Source: Runella sp.
GTDB taxonomy: Bacteria > Bacteroidota > Bacteroidia > Cytophagales > Spirosomataceae
Length of the DNA stretch: 32,764 bases
Assembly (NCBI GenBank): GCA_023254175.1
Contig: JALQYJ010000166.1
Coordinates: 1-32,764, forward strand
Direction of reading: 5' to 3'
The position numbers and the translations under genes were made by a program. This document shows, piece after piece, positions 8,414 to 16,402 of this stretch (positions are counted from its first letter, which is position 1; each line of letters begins with the position of its first letter). The notes beneath the pieces were generated by a model, which had not been told where the DNA came from, searched no databases, and saw only the letters and a list, made by a program, of their open reading frames with translations.

Positions 8414-8745
8414 AATTGTATTATTTAGCTATGAATGTGCTGGCTTTGACTACCATTCTTGCAGTTTGGCAGGACTGAGTTTATTGCTATTTATTGAGTA
8501 AGTCAATGATTGGTTGCGATATTTTTACGCAATCGTTACCGATAACGTTTGCAAAATTGTACTTAACAAAAAATAGATTGTAATCAGGCAAGAACTTGGG
8601 GTATTTGTATGCTTTGTTTCAATAAAACATGTAAGTTAAAAATTTGCCTAAAAATTATACTTTTCAAAGTTTTTGGTCGTCCTTCCAATGCACTTTTGTA
8701 GCTTTGTGCTCGTAGAGTTTCGCTTGTTTTTTCAACTTACCTCCC
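8414..8745. other. 332-nt divergent intergenic region
   Basis: It separates kdgF (leftward) from the AEC carrier (rightward) and must hold both promoters. I see one palindromic operator (8529-8552) and otherwise A+T-rich sequence without a convincing promoter match, small gene or RNA. A frame on the minus strand overlapping 8664-8978 is antisense to the carrier gene and not coding. Confidence 0.6.
8529..8552. promoter_or_regulatory. LacI-type operator candidate, copy 2
   Basis: The strand and its own complement agree at 20 of 24 positions: half-sites GCAATCGTTACC and GATAACGTTTGC, central CG. It matches the site at 5963-5986 at 20 of 24 positions. It is 116 nt upstream of the kdgF start and 194 nt upstream of the divergent AEC gene, so it could act on either. 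Equal placement of the two copies before uxaB and kdgF favours coordinated control of the two uronate units. Confidence 0.7.
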
Positions 8746-9669
8746 ATGAACCAGACCAATAGTGTTTTTCTCATTACCCTTGGCATTGCTACAATGGGGT
8801 TTTTGATTAAAAAATTTGATTTTGTTACCGAAAAAGACGGGAAATCAATTTCTAAATTCCTGATGCACACGACCTTCCCCGCGTTGATGATTGTCAGTAC
8901 GATTCGGATTGATTTTAAGCCCGCCTTGATTTTAAGCCCTTTGCTGTGCATTGCTTTGGGGTCGATCATGACGCTCATTGGTTGGTTTTGGTTTTCGAGC
9001 TATCCCGATCGCCTGAGAGGAATGCTGACCATGGCCTGCGGAGGGCTCAATGTGGGTTTGTTTGCCTTTCCCATTATTGAGGGAATTTGGGGCAGGGAAG
9101 GGCTAGTTTACGTCGCGATGTTCGACATTGGCAATACCATCATTACTTTCGGATTGGTCTATTCGGTGGGGAGTTATTTTGCGGTAAAGGAAGAAGGTAC
9201 TTCGGTAGAATTTAAAAAAGTACTGAGAAAAGTACTCCAACTGCCGCCGCTGCAAGCCATGTTTATTGGCCTTACCATCAATGCTCTTGACATCGAACTT
9301 CCGACCGTTGCCTACGATTTTTTGGATGTACTGGCCAAAGCCAACAAGCCGTTGGTACTTTTATTGATGGGAATTTACATGAGTTTTGCCCTCGAAAAGA
9401 GCCAAGTATGGGCAGTAGTAAAGGTGTTGAGCATTCGATATGGCTGTGGATTGTTAGTAGCCGTGTTGCTTTATTTTCTTATCCCCGAGCCTTCGATGTT
9501 TCGGAATGTGTTGTTGGTTTGCGTAATTCTTCCAATCGGAATGACGATTTTACCTTTCGCTGACGAACTCAACTACGATTCTCAAATCGCGGGAGTTCTG
9601 GTAAATGTATCTTTGATTATCAGCTTTTTATTGATGTGGGGGCTTGTGGTAGGATTGCATTTAGCCTAA
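8746..9669 (+). CDS. AEC-family transporter
   Basis: A 307-residue integral membrane protein with about ten hydrophobic segments and the layout of the auxin-efflux-carrier/malate permease family. The two halves begin SVFLITLGIATMGFLIKK and LQAMFIGLTINALDIELP, and GMTILPFADEL near the C-terminus is typical. Substrates in this family are organic anions; none can be assigned here. It is transcribed away from kdgF and shares a promoter region with it, so a role in uronate or organic-acid efflux/uptake is possible but only inferred. ATG start at 8746. Its stop is 16 nt from the convergent radical SAM gene. Confidence 0.85.
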   Translation: MNQTNSVFLITLGIATMGFLIKKFDFVTEKDGKSISKFLMHTTFPALMIVSTIRIDFKPALILSPLLCIALGSIMTLIGWFWFSSYPDRLRGMLTMACGGLNVGLFAFPIIEGIWGREGLVYVAMFDIGNTIITFGLVYSVGSYFAVKEEGTSVEFKKVLRKVLQLPPLQAMFIGLTINALDIELPTVAYDFLDVLAKANKPLVLLLMGIYMSFALEKSQVWAVVKVLSIRYGCGLLVAVLLYFLIPEPSMFRNVLLVCVILPIGMTILPFADELNYDSQIAGVLVNVSLIISFLLMWGLVVGLHLA

Positions 9670-9685
9670 TGTCTCCGACGTTTCT

Positions 9686-11887
9686 TTATAAAATCAACAG
9701 TCCATTCTCACGAAGTTTTTTCCAAGTAGGTGTTTTTGAAAATGCACTAAATCCTCCTAATTGAGCCGTTTCAAACTCCGTTTGTAATTGTTGGTAAGCC
9801 AGTGGTTGTTCAAAAAGATGAATCGCGATTTTGGGAAACAATCTTTCCAAAAAATGCGCTTGTTGGACAGGAAGTTGAATACTCCAATCGTGTTTTTTAT
9901 CGTAAAAATGAAGTTCTGCGAGTTCAATTACTTTTTTCCCTTGCTTTACCTCAAAATACTCCACGTTAGGTAGCTTCCCAAGCCAAACCACAAAGGCATT
10001 TTTACGAATGTTATCTTCTTTTTGCGCCATTTGCCGCTGAATGTAATTCGATGGAATGGTTGTGGTTGGAACTTTGGAATCGAACCATTTTGATAATGGA
10101 ATATCAAAACCTACCCCGTGCATGTAGTTAAACAGTGATTTTCGAAGCCCCTCGCTGTACAAATCATGGTTCGCACCTTTGGGGTCATCGTGGTACAAAT
10201 CATTGTCGGCAAAACCTCCGAAACTAGGCCCAATGCGCTGTACGTCGAAAGTATCTGGAGCTAAACCCACGGGACTGTGTGAGGTCATAGCAAACCGATG
10301 CCAAAAACCTGATTGAAGAACGCCGTTTTCAAATAATTGTCGCACCATTTCGAGCGAATCGATGGTTTCTTGGGCCGTTTGTGTCGGGAAACCGTACATC
10401 AAATAGGCGTGAACCATGATGCCCGCTTGGGTAAACCCATCGGCTACGCGTGCTACTTGTCCTACAGTTACGCCTTTTTTCATCATCGCCAGTAAGCGGT
10501 CAGATGCCACTTCTAGTCCACCTGACATGGCAATGCAGCCCGAGGCTTTGAGTAATAAAGATAAATCGTGAGTGAAGTTTTTTTCAAAACGAATATTGGT
10601 CCACCAAACGACGGTTAGCTTGCGGCGGATGATTTCAATCGCTACGTCGCGAAGCAAAGCGGGCGGTGCGGCCTCGTCTACAAAATGAAAGCCATTTTGC
10701 TGGGTTTTGGCAATAATCTCTTCGATTCGGTCGCAAATCAGCGCGGCCGTGAGAGGCTCGTAATTTTTGATATAATCCAGCGAAATGTCACAGAAAGAAC
10801 ATTTACCCCAGTAGCAGCCGTGGGCGAGGGTCAGTTTGTTCCAGCGCCCGTCGCTCCAAAGGCGGTGCATTGGATTGACGATTTCGATGACCGATAGGTA
10901 ATCCAACAAAAATAAGTCGGAATAATCGGGCGTTCCTGTGTCTCGTTGCGCTACGTCTTTTTCAGAAGCACCGTTGTAATACACGACTTGGTTATCAGTT
11001 CGGGCAAAAGTGCGCTTGAGTGAAGACAAAGGCCGTTTTTCATCTAGGTATTCGAGCAGTATGCGCAAGGGGGCTTCTCCGTCGTCGAGGCATACAAAAT
11101 CGAGGTAGTCAAATACGCGCGAGTCAGAAAGGGAGCGTAGTTCGGTGTTACAAAAGCCACCTCCTATCACGATTTTTACGCTAGGATAGTGTTTTTTGAG
11201 GTATTGACCGCATTTTAGTGCCCCAAATAAATTGCCTGGAAAAGGAACACTCAAACAAACAACGGTAGGCTGGAACGCGTCTATTTTTTGTTCCAATAAC
11301 TTATGCAGAAAAACGGTGATAAGTGTATCAGGCTTTTGAAGTTCGGACAAGAGTTCGTCAAAATGCGTAGCAGTACGGCCTAAGCGTTCGGCATAGCGGC
11401 TAAACCCAAAATGTGGGTCAATAGCTTCTTGCAAAAAATCGCCTAAGTCTTCTAAATAAAGGGTAGCCAAGTGACGTGCTTTGTCTTGCGTACCCATGGT
11501 TCCAAACGCCCAATCAAGGTCTTCTACGTCTTTGAAGCGAGAGGCTTCGGGCAAATAAGCGCGGTCGCAAATGCTGTGGGCGAGGGTGGGGTTTTTATTT
11601 TGTAAAAATGAAATAATAGGTTCGATAGTTGCGATGTACTCGTCGCGAAGATGATAGATACGATACGCGTTTTCGGTAAGTTCTATGTCATGCTCGGCTT
11701 TTTCGAGAGCTTCGAAGATTTGGGTAAGTCCCTGGACTGAAAATAGCTCCAAAATGACTTCAATCCCCAAGTCGGCTTGGTGAGAAACAACGCCCAACGT
11801 ATTCAGAAATCCCTTTATGTAGGCCGTGGCAGGGTAGGGGGTATTTAGTTGAGTGAAAGGCGGCGTAAGTAGTAAAACCTTTTGCAA
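9686..11887 (-). CDS. B12-binding radical SAM protein
   Basis: The 733-residue protein begins KVLLLTPPFTQLNTPYPATAY, typical of cobalamin-binding radical SAM enzymes. A Rossmann-like B12 segment follows (VVCLSVPFPGNL, IVIGGGFCN, CLDDGEAPL; residues ~205-280). No DxHxxG cobalamin His motif is evident. The cluster motif is C358-YWGK-C363-SF-C366, spaced CX4CX2C rather than the usual CX3CX2C, followed by HFVDEAAPP and SGGLEVASDRLL. The substrate is unknown. Start is TTG at 11885-11887: the preceding codons are CAG and the gmk stop TAG, and the next in-frame Met is residue 131. The protein is therefore coupled to gmk, with one codon between stop and start. Confidence 0.88.
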   Translation of the reverse strand: MQKVLLLTPPFTQLNTPYPATAYIKGFLNTLGVVSHQADLGIEVILELFSVQGLTQIFEALEKAEHDIELTENAYRIYHLRDEYIATIEPIISFLQNKNPTLAHSICDRAYLPEASRFKDVEDLDWAFGTMGTQDKARHLATLYLEDLGDFLQEAIDPHFGFSRYAERLGRTATHFDELLSELQKPDTLITVFLHKLLEQKIDAFQPTVVCLSVPFPGNLFGALKCGQYLKKHYPSVKIVIGGGFCNTELRSLSDSRVFDYLDFVCLDDGEAPLRILLEYLDEKRPLSSLKRTFARTDNQVVYYNGASEKDVAQRDTGTPDYSDLFLLDYLSVIEIVNPMHRLWSDGRWNKLTLAHGCYWGKCSFCDISLDYIKNYEPLTAALICDRIEEIIAKTQQNGFHFVDEAAPPALLRDVAIEIIRRKLTVVWWTNIRFEKNFTHDLSLLLKASGCIAMSGGLEVASDRLLAMMKKGVTVGQVARVADGFTQAGIMVHAYLMYGFPTQTAQETIDSLEMVRQLFENGVLQSGFWHRFAMTSHSPVGLAPDTFDVQRIGPSFGGFADNDLYHDDPKGANHDLYSEGLRKSLFNYMHGVGFDIPLSKWFDSKVPTTTIPSNYIQRQMAQKEDNIRKNAFVVWLGKLPNVEYFEVKQGKKVIELAELHFYDKKHDWSIQLPVQQAHFLERLFPKIAIHLFEQPLAYQQLQTEFETAQLGGFSAFSKTPTWKKLRENGLLIL

Positions 11888-11890
11888 CTG

Positions 11891-12457
11891 CTATTTTGTG
11901 AAGTTTTCGACCAATTCTTCGGCTTTAATAAGCGCTGATTCCAAATCGTCGTTGACCAAAATAACGTCAAATTTATTTTGAAACGACATTTCAAACTTTA
12001 CTTTGAAGAGCCGTTTAGACAAGCTGTCTTCGGTCTCTGTCCCGCGCGCCATCAGGCGTTCTTTGATTGCTTCTTCGCTAGGAGCTTTTACAAAGATAGC
12101 CAAGGCTCGTTCTTTAAAATATTCTTTTAATTTTAAGCCGCCCTTGACGTCAACGTCAAACACAACGTGTTTGCCACTCGCCCATAAGCGTTCGATTTCT
12201 GATTTTAAGGTACCGTAGTAGCCTCCAGGATATACTTCTTCCCATTCAACAAACTCGTTGTTGTCAATGCGTTTTTTGAAATCATCGGGGGTAAGGAAGT
12301 AATAATCTTTTCCATCTACTTCATTGCGCCCTCGTCGGTCGCGAGTACAAGCTGAGATAGAAAATCCTAAGTTGTTATACTTAGAAAGAAGGTGTCTTAC
12401 GATGGTTGTTTTACCAGAACCAGACGGAGCGGAGAAGATGATGAGTTTTCCTTCCAA
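11891..12457 (-). CDS. gmk: Guanylate kinase
   Basis: Phosphorylates GMP to GDP with ATP. The 188-residue protein is full length: P-loop [11 protein letters not shown] (residues 8-18), GMP-binding region with [18 protein letters not shown] and [14 protein letters not shown], then [12 protein letters not shown] and the lid [17 protein letters not shown]. The start must be TTG at 12455-12457, because the upstream in-frame codons are GCT, TAC and TAA (the stop of the preceding gene) and the first internal ATG lies far beyond the P-loop. [18 protein letters not shown] is a typical Gmk N-terminus. It lies 6 nt after the putative anti-sigma gene. Confidence 0.96.
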   Translation of the reverse strand: MEGKLIIFSAPSGSGKTTIVRHLLSKYNNLGFSISACTRDRRGRNEVDGKDYYFLTPDDFKKRIDNNEFVEWEEVYPGGYYGTLKSEIERLWASGKHVVFDVDVKGGLKLKEYFKERALAIFVKAPSEEAIKERLMARGTETEDSLSKRLFKVKFEMSFQNKFDVILVNDDLESALIKAEELVENFTK

Positions 12458-12463
12458 AGCGTA

Positions 12464-12751
12464 TTATATATTGAGTTTGGCTTTGATTGTAGCGACAAGA
12501 TTGTCGGGGCAGAGGCGCTTATCAATTTTCGATTGAAGAGATTCTTTGACACACTTTTCGAGATGATACATTTTGATGCAATGCAAGCAGTGATCCATAT
12601 TATTTCGGAAGTGTTCCTTCTCGTCTTCGGTTGCTCCGCCATCTAAGACCGCCTGAATTTTTTTCAGACACTCTTCATGGTGCTCGCAGTACTCTTTTTG
12701 ATACTTCGCATTTTCTGTGGCGGAAGGTGACGATTGCATATCCAGTCCCAT
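12464..12751 (-). CDS. Small Cys/His-rich putative anti-sigma factor
   Basis: A 95-residue soluble protein with C22, C28, C55, C58, C67 and C81 and several His. The block H54-C55-LH-C58-IKMYHLEKC-V...LCPDNL resembles the RsrA/zinc anti-sigma layout (CxxC, a Cys ~9 later, then a final Cys-Pro). The usual His four residues before the CxxC is Asn51; His47 or His54 might replace it as a zinc ligand. It is on the same strand as, and downstream of, an ECF sigma gene, the usual arrangement of sigma/anti-sigma pairs, but the 286-nt gap is larger than normal. Function is inferred from context and Cys pattern; binding to the sigma factor is untested. Confidence 0.6.
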   Translation of the reverse strand: MGLDMQSSPSATENAKYQKEYCEHHEECLKKIQAVLDGGATEDEKEHFRNNMDHCLHCIKMYHLEKCVKESLQSKIDKRLCPDNLVATIKAKLNI

Positions 12752-12921
12752 TGTAAAGGTTCAATAAATTCTTTGAATCTTTCTGTTTTTTTGTTATTTA
12801 TTATCAAAAGGAAATCTTCAAAGAAAAAGTTCACAAACGCCATTGAGGGGATATTTTTACCTCATTTGGAACTGTAAACGACTTTTTATTTTCTAATCTC
12901 CACTATTCAAGATAAACCAAT

Positions 12922-12988
12922 AAAAGCAAACAAATCGTTCATTAACAGCACAAATGTTTATCAGCAAACATTTTATGTGTTTGCTTTT
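12922..12988. repeat. Nested, mutually exclusive inverted repeats between sigma and anti-sigma genes
   Basis: Three perfect pairings share arms. AAAAGCAAACA (12922-12932) pairs with TGTTTGCTTTT (12978-12988). AGCAAACA (12963-12970) pairs with part of that same right arm (12978-12985). AAATGTTT (12952-12959) pairs with AAACATTT (12966-12973). They cannot all form at once. All are A+T-rich and no T-run terminator follows on the minus strand. This might be a weak terminator, an mRNA switch or a chance outcome of low complexity. Confidence 0.35.
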
Positions 12989-13037
12989 GTGTGCTTCATC
13001 GTAGGGAAATGTACCCAGATGAGGATAAACATGATTG

Positions 13038-13667
13038 CTAGTGTTCGTCAGTATCGTAGCCCATGGAAGCGGCGTACGTTCTGAGCTTATCTTTGAGGAG
13101 ATTCCGAGCACGGTGCAGACGAGAACGAACTGTACCAATCGGAATGTCCAGAATTTTAGCCATCTCTTCGTACGTAAATCCTTCGATGTCACAAAGGATA
13201 ATAACTGTACGAAAATCGACAGGTAACGAATTGAGAGCCGTAGCCACCTCGTCGCCAATCATGTCCTGAACAGTCTCGATGCGCAAGTCGGTTGTATGGT
13301 CAACTTCAGCGGCTTCTTCTGAATTGTAGGTAGTTTCTACTTCTTGGTAGTCGACTTTAGAAGGTTCCTTACTACGCTTACGGTAGTCGTTAATGAAACT
13401 GTTTTTTAGGATTCTGAACAACCACGCTTTAGCATTAGTTCCCCGCTCGAAGGAAGAAATAAAACGGAAAGCTTTTAAATAAGTGTCTTGAACAAGGTCG
13501 TTAGCATCGTCCTCGTCCATGGTTAGCCTAAAGGCAAAGTTATACATGGAGTTTATGTGAGGCATAAACTCGCGCTTGAAGATGTCGTTGCGCTCGTTGT
13601 CGCTGTACGACGTTTCGGAGGCGGCTAAAGGTATTTCTTCGATTTCTTCTGACATAATGACTGACAT
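13038..13667 (-). CDS. ECF RNA polymerase sigma factor (sigma-70 family)
   Basis: The 209-residue protein has sigma region 2 at ~32-98 (NFAFRLTMDEDDANDLVQDTYLKAF, then KAWLFRILKNSFINDYRKR) and region 4 at ~138-192 (LNSLPVDFRTVIILCDIEGFTYEEMAKIL, then IGTVRSRLHRARNLL helix-turn-helix). The acidic N-terminal extension and linker make it slightly longer than minimal ECF factors; it resembles the SigH/SigR-like group. Starts at 13667 or four codons later (13655) are both ATG; I cannot decide. A small Cys/His protein downstream may be its antagonist, suggesting redox or stress control, which is inference. Confidence 0.92.
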   Translation of the reverse strand: MSVIMSEEIEEIPLAASETSYSDNERNDIFKREFMPHINSMYNFAFRLTMDEDDANDLVQDTYLKAFRFISSFERGTNAKAWLFRILKNSFINDYRKRSKEPSKVDYQEVETTYNSEEAAEVDHTTDLRIETVQDMIGDEVATALNSLPVDFRTVIILCDIEGFTYEEMAKILDIPIGTVRSRLHRARNLLKDKLRTYAASMGYDTDEH

Positions 13668-13884
13668 GGCTGCCGTAAATTTACGAATTTTAACAAACCA
13701 TCACCCTTCTCCGCAAATCATCTTTCTTCAATCAACAAAAACAATCCATGAAAGGTTATTTTTTTGTGATTATTTGTGAATGATTTTGTCCAGATTAGTT
13801 CGTACTAATATACGTCAAAAACTATTCCAATGGTTTTGAAGAAATAAAAATGGGGACAAAATGTCAGTCAAACAATAAAAAAGA

Positions 13885-14388
13885 CTAGCGTGAAAAAAAC
13901 TGTGTTAAGATGGTACTTACGGATGTGAAGATAATGCTACACACAATTTTTAAGAAGGTGTACGGAAGTACGCTGAGGCTGCCCGCTTCTATCAAAAACA
14001 GTATAATGTGGTGAATTGAAATCAGTATTAGGGTATACGACATGAACGTGGGGAAGCCAAGTTCTCTGATAGACAGGTGTAAGCGCCCTTCTATAAGTTT
14101 TTGTCCAAGTTGAAATCGAATAATGATAGGACGAAGATAGGCAATCATTACGGAGGCAGAGGCGTGTAAGCCAAGGGTATTATCAAAAGTATCAATAATA
14201 ACACCCGTAAAAAAACTAATGGCTAAGAGGGCTGTGAGGTTGATTTCAAGCGGTAAGAACAAAATAGCTCCTACGTAAATAAAACAGAACGCATAGTCAA
14301 ACAGCACTAAGTGACGTGCGACAAAAAGGTGAAGCAACACGTACACGAGCCATTTGACAACACTGCGAACTATTTCGTTTGGGTTCAT
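13885..14388 (-). CDS. mreD: Rod shape-determining protein MreD
   Basis: A 167-residue inner-membrane protein with about five hydrophobic helices (WLVYVLLHLFVA, FCFIYVGAILFLPL, ALLAISFFTGVIID). It is the membrane partner in the elongasome that guides lateral wall synthesis. Sequence conservation in MreD is weak, so the call leans on topology and position: its ATG overlaps the mreC stop (14385-14388, ATGA arrangement), which implies translational coupling. The open region 13668-13884 between it and the sigma gene shows a 6-bp-arm inverted repeat (13794-13809) and no gene. Confidence 0.87.
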   Translation of the reverse strand: MNPNEIVRSVVKWLVYVLLHLFVARHLVLFDYAFCFIYVGAILFLPLEINLTALLAISFFTGVIIDTFDNTLGLHASASVMIAYLRPIIIRFQLGQKLIEGRLHLSIRELGFPTFMSYTLILISIHHIILFLIEAGSLSVLPYTFLKIVCSIIFTSVSTILTQFFSR

Positions 14389-15233
14389 TTGCGTTTGGGA
14401 GTAAGACTTTCTTGAAGCGACTGTTGTTGTTCCAATAGTTTATTTTCTACCAAGTACACGTATGAGATCTTCGAAAAGTCGGTAGAAAGTTTGAGGTCAA
14501 TGTCAAAAAATGCTTGATCAGGTGCTACACGAAATGACTTGACAATACCAACGGCAATTCCTGGAGGAAAAACGACGTTTTGGTCGGAAGTTACGGCGGT
14601 ATCTCCCTTCATAATTGTGGTATAACGAGAAATATCTTTCAGTTGAATAATGGAAGGTGTAGTATTATTTTCCCATTTGGCCGTTCCTTGGTCACGACTA
14701 CGGAGAAGTTTGGTCGAGACCATAAATTGTGAATGTAAAATGGAAGTAATGACCGAGAAGTTTTTGTTGCAAATCTTCACTTTACCAACCACTCCCGTAG
14801 CTGATACAACGCCCATTCCTTCTTTCACACCGTCGGCATAACCTTTATCGATAGTCAAATAATTGTCGGTTCGGTGCGTGCTGTTTTCAATTACTTTGGC
14901 GATTGTCACAAATTTATACCGATTGGCAAAGGCAGAATCTGCTTGATAACCTACTGGAGCATTGGCGGGTTTTTGCTGTTGAAGTTTTGTAATTAACTCA
15001 TTAAGACGGCGGTTTTCTTCTGCCAAGGCCGCATTTACATCCCGTAAGTTGGTGTACTCACGCGCGGCATTAGATAATTCAAGGCTCTTAGCACTGATTG
15101 TATTGGCCGTATTAAAGTACTCAACACTCCAATAGTTGTTGTTATTGACAAGCAACAAAAAGCTAGATACCTCTAACAAAACAAAGAGGATAAAATTGCG
15201 GTTACGCCCAATAAACTCAAATAGTTGGAGCAT
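14385..15233 (-). CDS. mreC: Rod shape-determining protein MreC
   Basis: A 282-residue bitopic periplasmic scaffold of the cell-elongation complex. It has one N-terminal membrane helix (NFILFVLLEVSSFLLLV), a coiled coil at ~55-85 (LSNAAREYTNLRDVNAALAE and onward), then the beta-rich domain with DKGYADGVKEGMGVVSATGVVGKV. I place the start at the ATG 15231-15233. A longer reading from GTG at 15260 translates only the adjacent TAGTCCACAG repeat and is rejected. It lies between mreB and mreD. Confidence 0.95.
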   Translation of the reverse strand: MLQLFEFIGRNRNFILFVLLEVSSFLLLVNNNNYWSVEYFNTANTISAKSLELSNAAREYTNLRDVNAALAEENRRLNELITKLQQQKPANAPVGYQADSAFANRYKFVTIAKVIENSTHRTDNYLTIDKGYADGVKEGMGVVSATGVVGKVKICNKNFSVITSILHSQFMVSTKLLRSRDQGTAKWENNTTPSIIQLKDISRYTTIMKGDTAVTSDQNVVFPPGIAVGIVKSFRVAPDQAFFDIDLKLSTDFSKISYVYLVENKLLEQQQSLQESLTPKRK

Positions 15234-15240
15234 TTTTTTA

Positions 15241-15320
15241 GTCCACAGTCGGTAGTCCACAGTTGGTAGTCCATAGTCAATAGTAAGCTAATGTGGACTA
15301 TCGACCATTGACTATGGACT
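15241..15320. repeat. TAGTCCA-type direct and inverted repeat between mreB and mreC
   Basis: Tandem units related to GGTAGTCCACAGT start at 15241, 15251 and 15265. AGTCCATAGTCAAT (15268-15281) pairs perfectly with ATTGACTATGGACT (15307-15320), and TAGTCCACA (15253-15261) pairs with TGTGGACTA (15292-15300). The element reaches to within 8 nt of the mreC ATG and fills most of the mreB-mreC gap, so the mRNA can fold into a hairpin just before mreC. It resembles interspersed repeats I recall from related genomes. Confidence 0.7.
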
Positions 15321-15337
15321 GTAAACCATCCGAATAA

Positions 15338-16363
15338 TTACTGAATCAATACCGATTTATACAAGTCTAAACTCTTTAGGATTTCGCCTGTTCCTTTTAC
15401 AACCGCTTTAAGGGGGTCATCGGCGACGTGAATAGGGAGCTTGGTTTTGGCCGTAAGGCGTTTGTCCAAACCGTGCAATAATGCTCCACCACCTGTGAGG
15501 TGAATACCGTTGGTATAAATATCGGCAGAAAGTTCTGGGGGCGAAATTTCGAGTGCTTTCATTACTGCTTCTTCGATTTTAGAAATCGACTTGTCGAGGG
15601 CATAAGCAATTTCGCTGTAGGTTACTTTGATTTCTTTTGGAATACCCGTCATAAGGTCACGTCCACGAATCTCGAAGTCAGCTGGAGGGCTGTCTAATTC
15701 TGGTAAGGCTGAACCTACTTCGATTTTGATTTGCTCTGCCGAACGCTCTCCGATGAGAAGGTTGTGCTCGCGGCGCATGTAATCCACGATGTCTTTGGTG
15801 AACACGTCGCCAGCAATACGAATTGATTGCTCACACACGATACCCGAAAGGGCAATCACGGCGATTTCGGTCGTTCCGCCACCAATATCGACAATCATGG
15901 TACCGTTGGGTTGTGTGATGTCGATACCGATACCAATAGAAGCTGCAATAGGTTCATGGACCATATATACCTCTTTGGCACCTGCGTGCTCGGCGGAGTC
16001 TTTTACGGCTCGTTTTTCGACTTCGGTGATACCCGAAGGAATACAAATAACCATTCGATGCGAAGGCGTAAAAAAGCGATTGTTTGGAGCAATCATCTTA
16101 ATCATCCCTCTAATCATCAATTCCGCTGCGGTAAAGTCGGCAATGACACCGTCTTTTAACGGGCGGATGGTTCTTATATTTTCGTTGGTTTTTTCGTGCA
16201 TTTGCATCGCTTTGTGACCAATTGCCAGTACCTTCCCGTTGTTTTTGTCCAAAGCAATGATAGAGGGCTCGTCTACCACAATTTTACCCTTGTGAATAAT
16301 GAGAGTATTGGCCGTTCCTAAGTCAATTGCAATCTCGCTCGTTAAAAAATCAAATAATGCCAT
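15338..16363 (-). CDS. mreB: Rod shape-determining protein MreB (bacterial actin)
   Basis: A 341-residue actin-like ATPase that forms membrane-associated filaments guiding wall synthesis. Phosphate 1 motif EIAIDLGTANTLI (residues ~9-21), then DGVIADFTAAELMIRGMI, phosphate 2 MIVDIGGGTTEIAVI and adenosine motif GIHLTGGGALL. The start is the ATG at 16361-16363 (MALFDFLTSEIAIDLG). A TTG 14 codons upstream is rejected because it departs from the family N-terminus and overlaps the promoter box. First of mreB-mreC-mreD. Confidence 0.98.
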   Translation of the reverse strand: MALFDFLTSEIAIDLGTANTLIIHKGKIVVDEPSIIALDKNNGKVLAIGHKAMQMHEKTNENIRTIRPLKDGVIADFTAAELMIRGMIKMIAPNNRFFTPSHRMVICIPSGITEVEKRAVKDSAEHAGAKEVYMVHEPIAASIGIGIDITQPNGTMIVDIGGGTTEIAVIALSGIVCEQSIRIAGDVFTKDIVDYMRREHNLLIGERSAEQIKIEVGSALPELDSPPADFEIRGRDLMTGIPKEIKVTYSEIAYALDKSISKIEEAVMKALEISPPELSADIYTNGIHLTGGGALLHGLDKRLTAKTKLPIHVADDPLKAVVKGTGEILKSLDLYKSVLIQ

Positions 16364-16402
16364 ATTGTTTGCTTTCGCAGAGTGACTAATGTTTATAAGC
16401 CG

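Noticed and set aside
8664-8978. 104-codon minus-strand frame in the kdgF/AEC gap
   Set aside because: Most of it is antisense to the conserved AEC carrier, and its residues look unlike any family.
12893-13258. 121-codon minus-strand frame in the sigma/anti-sigma gap
   Set aside because: Two thirds lies inside the sigma gene in another frame, and the remainder is low complexity; no recognisable protein.
13794-13809. ATTAGT-TCGT-ACTAAT palindrome upstream of the sigma gene
   Set aside because: Only 6-bp arms in A+T-rich DNA and no second copy seen; too weak for an operator call.
15234-15260. GTG extension of mreC
   Set aside because: It translates only the TAGTCCACAG repeat; the ATG at 15233 starts directly before the cytoplasmic tail and membrane helix.
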